Shown here: in pieces, positions 13,336-17,999 of the stretch | Numbering within the stretch: position 1 is the stretch's first letter | How the letters are laid out: each line of letters starts with the position of its first letter | Assembly: GCA_965366365.1 (NCBI GenBank) | Contig: CBDUEV010000058.1 | Location: 1 to 17,999, forward strand | DNA length: 17,999 nt | From: CBDUEV01 sp965366365 | GTDB taxonomy: Bacteria; Actinomycetota; Acidimicrobiia; Spongiisociales; JAENVV01 | Direction of reading: 5' to 3' | The notes under the pieces: model-generated | What the model was told of the DNA's origin: nothing | Databases searched by the model: none | The model's input: the letters and a program-made list of their open reading frames with translations, nothing else | Program-made: the position numbers and the translations under genes

Positions 13336-14334
13336 GTGGCCGATCAGCCTCTGCTCTCCGTCGTGGTTCTCAACTGGAACGCACTCGACCTCACCCGGGC
13401 GTGTGTAGCTTCTCTGCGTGCGACCACCGACGTCCCCTCCGAGCTGATCATCGTCGACAACGGGTCCGAACCGGAGGTGGCCGAGTGGGCCAAACAGGCG
13501 GCGGACGTACCTGTCCTTCTCGAGGAGAATCTCGGCTTCGCGCCAGGCATGAACGCCGGGCTCGCGGCAGCCTCGGGGACCTACGTGCTTTTCGCCAACA
13601 ACGACACGCTCTTCCCTCCCGGCTGGGCAGGATTGTTGCTCGAGACCGCCCGAGGCCATCGAGGCATCACCGCCCCGGCCGTCACGGCAGCCGGCGGGCC
13701 CTATGGGGTCCGGGCCGAACCGGGAACCGAGGTGATCACCGTCCCCAGGTTCCGACACCTTCCCAGCGGCGTCGCCTACCTGACAGAGCGGTCCCTCATC
13801 GAGAGCCTCGGAGGCTGGGACGAGCGGTATGTGACGGCGGGTCGCGAAGACCTCGACCTGCTCTTCACGTATTGGGTGAATGAGCTCTCGGTCACCCTCG
13901 ACACGAGGGTGCTGGTACATCACGAATCCAGCGCCACGGTGGAGCGGCTAGCCGAACGCTCGGCCCTCTGGGACCGCAACTGGAAGGCGTTCATCGCCAA
14001 ATGGACCGATCCGAACTCGGCCGTTCCGCGCCTCGAGACCGTGGCCGTGGATCTGTTCGAGCAGCGCCGGGCCGAGGCCGCCACGGTTGCGACGTGGATG
14101 GACAGGTGGCACCAGGCGGAGGAGGGCCGCAAGGAGGCCCGAAGAACGGTGCGAAGTCTGGAAGCCTCCCACTCCGTCCTCCAGCAACGCCAGCACCGGA
14201 TGGAGCTACCGTTCCTCGGCAGGCTATGGTCTCGGCTTCGCGCCGGCATCCCCGGCCCTATCAGACAACGACTGTTTCCGCTCGTACGCGGTCTCTACTA
14301 CCGGGCGTTTCCCGGTGGCCGCACCGAGGAATGA
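13336..14334 (+). CDS. GT2 glycosyltransferase (rhamnosyltransferase-like)
   Basis: A GT-A family 2 enzyme of 332 residues from GTG 13336. Motifs are LSVVVLNWNALDLT (7-20), LIIVDNGSE (37-45), ENLGFAPGMNAGLAAASG (64-81), the metal-binding NND (89-91), LPSGVAYLTERS, and GGWDERYVTAGREDLDL (159-175) near the catalytic base. NLGFAxGxNxG and the N-N-D triad are typical of rhamnosyl- and related transferases of surface polysaccharides. The C-terminus (about 240-332) is Arg/Glu-rich, likely helical, then basic and amphipathic, and may touch the membrane. The frame is open 12 codons further upstream from another GTG, but 13336 gives the normal N-terminus and fits a leaderless promoter. The phosphatase gene begins 17 bases after its stop. 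Confidence 0.85.
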   Translation: MADQPLLSVVVLNWNALDLTRACVASLRATTDVPSELIIVDNGSEPEVAEWAKQAADVPVLLEENLGFAPGMNAGLAAASGTYVLFANNDTLFPPGWAGLLLETARGHRGITAPAVTAAGGPYGVRAEPGTEVITVPRFRHLPSGVAYLTERSLIESLGGWDERYVTAGREDLDLLFTYWVNELSVTLDTRVLVHHESSATVERLAERSALWDRNWKAFIAKWTDPNSAVPRLETVAVDLFEQRRAEAATVATWMDRWHQAEEGRKEARRTVRSLEASHSVLQQRQHRMELPFLGRLWSRLRAGIPGPIRQRLFPLVRGLYYRAFPGGRTEE

Positions 14335-14340
14335 CCAGAC

Positions 14341-14345
14341 AAGGA
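14341..14345 (+). promoter_or_regulatory. Shine-Dalgarno site AAGGA deciding the phosphatase start
   Basis: AAGGA is followed by 6 bases and the ATG at 14352. A competing in-frame ATG at 14331 overlaps the upstream TGA (ATGA), but GAGGA directly abuts it with no spacing, so 14352 is preferred. Confidence 0.6.
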
Positions 14346-14351
14346 ATCACC

Positions 14352-15134
14352 ATGCTCGACAAGATCCACACTGCGCTTCAGCTGGCCGGTCGGGCTCTCG
14401 AACCGTTCACGCCCGGCGCCATCGAGGCACAGCGCAAGGAGGGCGGCGACCCCGTCACGGCAGCCGACCTGGCGGTGAATGAAGTTCTCGAAGCCTTCCT
14501 CCCCGAACCCGGCGATGGCTGGCTGTCGGAGGAGACCGTGGACAATCCGGACCGCTTGGATTGCCGGCGGGTGTGGGTGGTCGATCCGGTGGACGGCACC
14601 AAGGAATTCGTCATGGGGCTCCCCGAGTGGTGCGTTTCCATCGGGCTCGTCGAGGATGGAGAAGCGGTGGCCGGAGGGATCTACAACCCGGCGGCCGGCG
14701 AGATGATGCTGGGCGCGCGGGGCGAAGGTGTCACTCTCAATGGCGCTCCCGTGGCGGCCGCCTGGGAACCGACCCTGGCGGGGACCACCATCCTGGCGAG
14801 CCGCAGCGAGGTCGGGCGGGGGCAATGGGAAGGGCACGAGGGCCGTGGTTTCGAGATTCGGGCGATGGGATCGGTGGCATACAAACTGGCCCGCGTGGCT
14901 GCCGGCCTGGACGCCGTCACCTGGACGCTGGTCCCCAAGAACGAATGGGATGTGGCTGCGGGAGCCGCCCTGGTGGAGGCTGCCGGCGGAACCGTTCTGA
15001 CCAAAGAAGGCGATCGCCGACGCTTCAACCAAGCCGACACCCTCCTCTCGGGTTTCGTGGCGGCCGGACCCGGCCTCGGGGAAACCGTCCTGGACTACCT
15101 CGGCATCGTCGCCCAGGGGTCGCCTACACGATGA
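14352..15134 (+). CDS. Inositol-monophosphatase-family phosphatase (IMPase/CysQ-like)
   Basis: This 260-residue soluble enzyme has the full metal-dependent phosphatase signature: GGDPVTAADLAVNEVL (31-46), WLSEET with Glu60-Glu61, VWVVDPVDGTKEFVMGLPEW (74-93) with Asp78 and Asp81, and NEWDVAAGAALVEAAGG (197-213) with Asp200. The family removes phosphate from inositol phosphates, sugar phosphates, histidinol phosphate or 3'-phosphoadenosine nucleotides using Mg2+. DPVDGTKEF, with Lys-Glu after DGT, is more common in CysQ/PAP phosphatases, but substrate cannot be fixed from sequence. It is downstream of a GT2 gene and may be its operon partner. Its last 11 bases overlap the 3' end of the opposite-strand M24 gene. 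Confidence 0.85.
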   Translation: MLDKIHTALQLAGRALEPFTPGAIEAQRKEGGDPVTAADLAVNEVLEAFLPEPGDGWLSEETVDNPDRLDCRRVWVVDPVDGTKEFVMGLPEWCVSIGLVEDGEAVAGGIYNPAAGEMMLGARGEGVTLNGAPVAAAWEPTLAGTTILASRSEVGRGQWEGHEGRGFEIRAMGSVAYKLARVAAGLDAVTWTLVPKNEWDVAAGAALVEAAGGTVLTKEGDRRRFNQADTLLSGFVAAGPGLGETVLDYLGIVAQGSPTR

Positions 15135-16221
15135 CCAGGTCGCGGTCGGACTGATTCAGGCGTTCGACACCGGCGTCCGTCACCGTCACGATGTCTTCGA
15201 TGCGCATTCCGAAGCTGCCCGGCACGTAGATCCCGGGTTCCACGGAAAAACACATCCCCGGCTCGAGGAGAAGCTCGTTGCCTTCGATGATGTAGGGATG
15301 TTCGTGGGTGTCGAGGCCGATGCCGTGACCCGTTCTGTGAATGAAAAACTCGCCGTAGCCCGCTTCGGTGATGATCTCCCGGGCTCGACGATCGATGTCC
15401 TGTGCGGCGCGACCGGGGCGCACCGCCTCGACCGCGGCCTCCTGGGCCCGCCGAAGCACGGAGAACGCGTCGGCGAACTCGGAACCCGGCTCCCCAACGT
15501 GAAAGGTTCGGGAGGTGTCGGAGGCGTAGCCGTGCATCGAACCTCCGAAATCGAGCACGATGCCGTCGCCGGGGGCGATGATCCGCTCGGACGCTTCGTG
15601 GTGCGGCGAGGCGCCGTTGGGGCCGGACGCCACAATGGCGAAGTTCACAGACTCGTGACCTTCCTCCATGAGCATCTCGCCGATCCTGCCGGAGAGGTCC
15701 CGTTCCGTTCGCCCTGCGAATCGTTCCGAGCGGAGCCGCTCGGCGACGCGGTCCGCAGCCTGGCCCGCCGCGCGCAGTGCAGCGAGCTCTTCGGGATCCT
15801 TTCGCATCCTCGGACGACGGGTGAGAAGATCAGCCGACCGCCATTGGGCTCCCGGGAGGCGTCGCTGCAACCCGAGCAGGAAACCCGCCCACGTCTGGTC
15901 CGCCACGGCGACCTGCCTCGACTCCCCCACCTCGGCGGCGATGAGGTCGAGCGGATCCTCCCATTCGTTCCACGGGCGGGTCTTGAACGCGCCACCGGGC
16001 TCGACGCGCGGAGCCTCCAGCTCGGGGACGAAGAGAACCGGTCGGGCGGTTGGGTGAACGACCAGCATCGTGATGCGTTCGAGCGGCATCGCCGCGTAGC
16101 CGGTGAAGTACGGCAGGTCGCTTCCCAGGGAGAGCAGCACGGCGTCGGTGCCGGTGGCCTTCATCTCGTGGCGCAGCTGCTCGAGCCGTTCCGAGTGCCT
16201 CACTCCGGCAGCGTTACTCAT
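15124..16221 (-). CDS. M24-family Xaa-Pro aminopeptidase/dipeptidase
   Basis: A 365-residue cytoplasmic pita-bread metallopeptidase. The N-terminal creatinase-like domain (about 8-130) includes LLSLGSDLPYFTGY and LFVPELEAP. The catalytic domain carries all five metal ligands: Asp224 (IVLDFGG), Asp235 (YASDTSRTF), His299 (HRTGHGIGLDTHEHP), Glu328 (FSVEPGIYVPG) and Glu342 (MRIEDIV). These enzymes release residues adjacent to proline from short peptides. The length suits PepQ/YpdF-type enzymes. The ATG at 16221 overlaps the stop of the upstream membrane protein gene (ATGA), so the two are translationally coupled. Whether it has a link to the membrane protein's function is unknown. Confidence 0.92.
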   Translation of the reverse strand: MSNAAGVRHSERLEQLRHEMKATGTDAVLLSLGSDLPYFTGYAAMPLERITMLVVHPTARPVLFVPELEAPRVEPGGAFKTRPWNEWEDPLDLIAAEVGESRQVAVADQTWAGFLLGLQRRLPGAQWRSADLLTRRPRMRKDPEELAALRAAGQAADRVAERLRSERFAGRTERDLSGRIGEMLMEEGHESVNFAIVASGPNGASPHHEASERIIAPGDGIVLDFGGSMHGYASDTSRTFHVGEPGSEFADAFSVLRRAQEAAVEAVRPGRAAQDIDRRAREIITEAGYGEFFIHRTGHGIGLDTHEHPYIIEGNELLLEPGMCFSVEPGIYVPGSFGMRIEDIVTVTDAGVERLNQSDRDLVIV

Positions 16222-17150
16222 CCCTTGGTGACCCGAACGATGAGGTTGCCGTTGGCATCGACGTCGAGGCTGCCGGAGGTGGCAGTCGAATGGGCGTCGG
16301 CCTTGAGCAGGACGGCCATTCGGTGTCCGTCAGGCCAGTCCTCGGGGACGGCATAGACGGTTTGGAGGGCCACCGGCATGTGATGGCGTTGACGGTCGAC
16401 GTTGTCCCCGTTGGAGGGACCGATTCGCCACTGGCGGCTCGGGTCGCCATCGAGGTCGTAGGCCCACAGGTGCCCACCCACGCCCACGTTGGCGGCCAAT
16501 TCGTTGGTGACGCGGAAGTAGGCCGACACATCGAGGGTGTCACCCCCGTCGACGGCGGCGGAAGTGCGCAGGACCACCTCGAATCCCTCTCCGGCGCTGG
16601 CGGTCACCGGCAAGGTGTCGATCTCGACTTCGTTGGAGTGGGCGTACAGCATCACACACCGATCGATGGTGCCCTGGACCGCTTCGACCGGCAAGACGCC
16701 GCACACCACCGGTTGGTTGGCGAGGTCGACGGCGATCTTGTTGAGATCTTGTGCATTGCATCTGGCGGCCCTCGCTACGTCCGACAATGAGGCCTCGCCA
16801 CCCTCCGGGTCGTCCTGACAGGCGATTTCGGCAGCTTGGGCGAACGAAGTGATGATGGACTCGTACTGCGCTTCGCTGGCGGCGGCCAGGTCGTCGACCA
16901 GACCATCGATCTCGGTATCGAGTGCCGCCCGAGTGGCGGTTTCGGCGTCGAGCGCCGCCTGGGTGGCGGACAGTTCGGCTTCGAGTTCCGTTAGGCGCGC
17001 CTCCAGTGATCGCCGGTCCTCGTCGGCCGCCAGATCGAACGGCGAGGGAATGTAGATGAAGGCCGTGCCGAGGCCGATCACGGCCAGAAGGCCGACCACG
17101 ACGAGGCTCCGAGGGTTGCTCATGCGGGTTGAACGGCGAGCGTGCTTCAT
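16218..17150 (-). CDS. Membrane-anchored coiled-coil protein with C-terminal beta-rich domain, function unknown
   Basis: I do not recognise this 310-residue protein. A basic N-terminus (KHARRSTRMSNPR) precedes one transmembrane helix (about 15-35); positive-inside predicts an extracytoplasmic C-terminus. Residues 42-95 are an Ala/Glu/Leu-rich coiled coil (LEARLTELEAELSATQAALDA). A middle part with four cysteines (Cys111, 131, 150, 165) follows, the last two around PVVCGVLPVEAV...DRC. Residues 175-310 look like an all-beta domain with GGHLWAYDLDGDPSRQWRIG and a C-terminal SGSLDVDANGNLIVRV. ATG 17150 has AGGA upstream; ATG 17123 is an alternative. It starts 10 bases after lipA and overlaps the M24 gene by 4 bases. 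An adhesin, stator-like or sensor role would be guesswork. Confidence 0.75.
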   Translation of the reverse strand: MKHARRSTRMSNPRSLVVVGLLAVIGLGTAFIYIPSPFDLAADEDRRSLEARLTELEAELSATQAALDAETATRAALDTEIDGLVDDLAAASEAQYESIITSFAQAAEIACQDDPEGGEASLSDVARAARCNAQDLNKIAVDLANQPVVCGVLPVEAVQGTIDRCVMLYAHSNEVEIDTLPVTASAGEGFEVVLRTSAAVDGGDTLDVSAYFRVTNELAANVGVGGHLWAYDLDGDPSRQWRIGPSNGDNVDRQRHHMPVALQTVYAVPEDWPDGHRMAVLLKADAHSTATSGSLDVDANGNLIVRVTKG

Positions 17151-17160
17151 TGGTTCCTGC

Positions 17161-17999
17161 TCATCCCGATGCTCGGGCTCCGATGGTCACCGGCACCTCG
17201 GTGCGTCCCAACCCGGCGGATGAGAGAGAATCCTTGGCGTGGTAGCTCGAGCGGACCAACGGGCCCGACTCCACCGTCTCGATTCCTCTTCCTTCGCCAA
17301 ACGCCTTGTACTCGGCGAATTCGTCCGGATGGACATACCGTGAGACCGCGGCATGGCGTGCGGTCGGGCGGAGATACTGACCGATCGTGACGATGTTGAC
17401 GCCGATCGCCCGCAGGTCGGCCAGCGCCCCGAGGACTTCCTGGCGCCGCTCCCCCATTCCCACGATGAGGCCGGACTTGATCGCCGAGGACGAATTCATC
17501 CAGCGTGCTCTCGCCAGGAGAGTCAATGACCGACCGTAGTTGGCGGCGGTCCGGACATCCCTCTGCAGGCGGAGCACGGTCTCCGTGTTGTGGTTGAGCA
17601 CCTCGGGCGTCTCGTCCATGACCGTGCGCAGAGGCTCCCGTTCGCCCTTGAAGTCGGGGATGAGTACCTCGACCGAACACCCAGGCGTGGAGCGTCGGAT
17701 CTCTCTGATCGTGGCGGCAAAGACGGCTGAACCTCCGTCGGGGAGGTCATCGCGGTTGACCGAGGTCACGACTGCGTGGCGGAGCCCCATCTCCTTGACC
17801 GCTTCGGCCACCCGGAAGGGTTCGAGGAGATCCAGACCGGTTGGTTTGCCGGTCTGCACATCGCAGAAACTGCATGCCCGGGTGCACAGATCACCGAGGA
17901 TCATGACGGTCGCCGTCCCCTGGCTCCAGCATTCGTAGATGTTGGGACAGCCGGCTTCCTCGCACACCGTGTTCAGTTCGAGGCCCCGCATCAGCTTCT
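17161..17999 (-). CDS. lipA: Lipoyl synthase (5' end outside the window)
   Basis: LipA inserts two sulfurs into octanoyl groups on lipoyl domains of 2-oxoacid dehydrogenases and the glycine cleavage H protein, using radical SAM chemistry. Both cluster motifs are visible: the auxiliary C-x4-C-x5-C (TVCEEAGCPNIYEC) and the radical SAM C-x3-C-x2-C (CTRACSFC). SVNRDDLPDGG, LIPDFKG, LNHNTETV, IKSGLIVGMGE, TIGQYLRPT and the C-terminal VRSSYHA, whose Ser ligates the auxiliary cluster, complete the signature. The frame is still open at base 17999 (reads KLMRGLELNTV), and family members usually have some 20-40 residues before this point, so the Met at 17991 is probably internal. It heads a run with the coiled-coil membrane protein (10-base gap) and the M24 peptidase. 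Confidence 0.97.
   Translation of the reverse strand, partial: KLMRGLELNTVCEEAGCPNIYECWSQGTATVMILGDLCTRACSFCDVQTGKPTGLDLLEPFRVAEAVKEMGLRHAVVTSVNRDDLPDGGSAVFAATIREIRRSTPGCSVEVLIPDFKGEREPLRTVMDETPEVLNHNTETVLRLQRDVRTAANYGRSLTLLARARWMNSSSAIKSGLIVGMGERRQEVLGALADLRAIGVNIVTIGQYLRPTARHAAVSRYVHPDEFAEYKAFGEGRGIETVESGPLVRSSYHAKDSLSSAGLGRTEVPVTIGARASG

Noticed and set aside
15298..16356. Plus-strand open frame of 352 codons opposite the M24 gene
   Set aside because: The minus strand has all five metal ligands in order; this frame is an antisense artefact.

Overview
The window looks like a chromosomal segment of a high-GC Gram-positive actinobacterium, most likely of the class Acidimicrobiia. The base composition is GC-rich, GTG starts are common, several genes overlap by 1-4 bases, and four secreted proteins carry a cysteine-containing SLH-like repeat (GCNPPTND-F/Y-CP followed by TRGQMAAFL) that I associate with that class. 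The class assignment is an inference; no rRNA or other taxonomic marker is present. I see no tRNA or rRNA gene, no CRISPR array and no insertion sequence. No stretch of 300 bases lacks a gene.

Layout. (1) Bases 1-5026, minus strand, read from right to left: a secreted SLH-like/glucose-sorbosone dehydrogenase protein, a SpoIID/LytB-type SLH-like protein, a WbpA-like UDP-N-acetylhexosamine 6-dehydrogenase, and the first codons of a GT4 glycosyltransferase. (2) Bases 5179-12049, plus strand: a CAP-domain SLH-like protein, then three overlapping glycan genes: a CgeB-like glycosyltransferase, an 861-residue protein joining a GT2 glycosyltransferase to a CsaB-type polysaccharide pyruvyl transferase, and a GT4 glycosyltransferase. 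(3) Bases 12069-13229, minus strand: an M23 (LytM) endopeptidase with SLH-like repeats. (4) Bases 13336-15134, plus strand: a rhamnosyltransferase-like GT2 and an inositol-monophosphatase-family phosphatase. (5) Bases 15124-17999, minus strand: lipA (5' end outside the window), an unrecognised membrane coiled-coil protein and an M24 Xaa-Pro peptidase.

How the genes fit together. In Firmicutes, triplets of SLH domains bind a secondary cell-wall polymer whose N-acetylmannosamine carries a pyruvate ketal added by CsaB. This window places four SLH-triplet proteins (two wall-cutting enzymes, a CAP protein and a sugar-dehydrogenase-like beta-propeller) beside a pyruvyl transferase, a UDP-HexNAc dehydrogenase and five glycosyltransferases. 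The simplest reading is a cell-surface module that makes a pyruvylated wall glycan and the proteins that dock on it, in a lineage whose version of the SLH repeat has a conserved cysteine pair. Two of the four SLH-like genes also share a FliA/WhiG-like (sigma-28 class) promoter motif placed exactly 9 bases before the start codon, suggesting leaderless, coordinated expression. The genomic linkage and motifs are seen directly; the binding partnership and the sigma factor are inferred.
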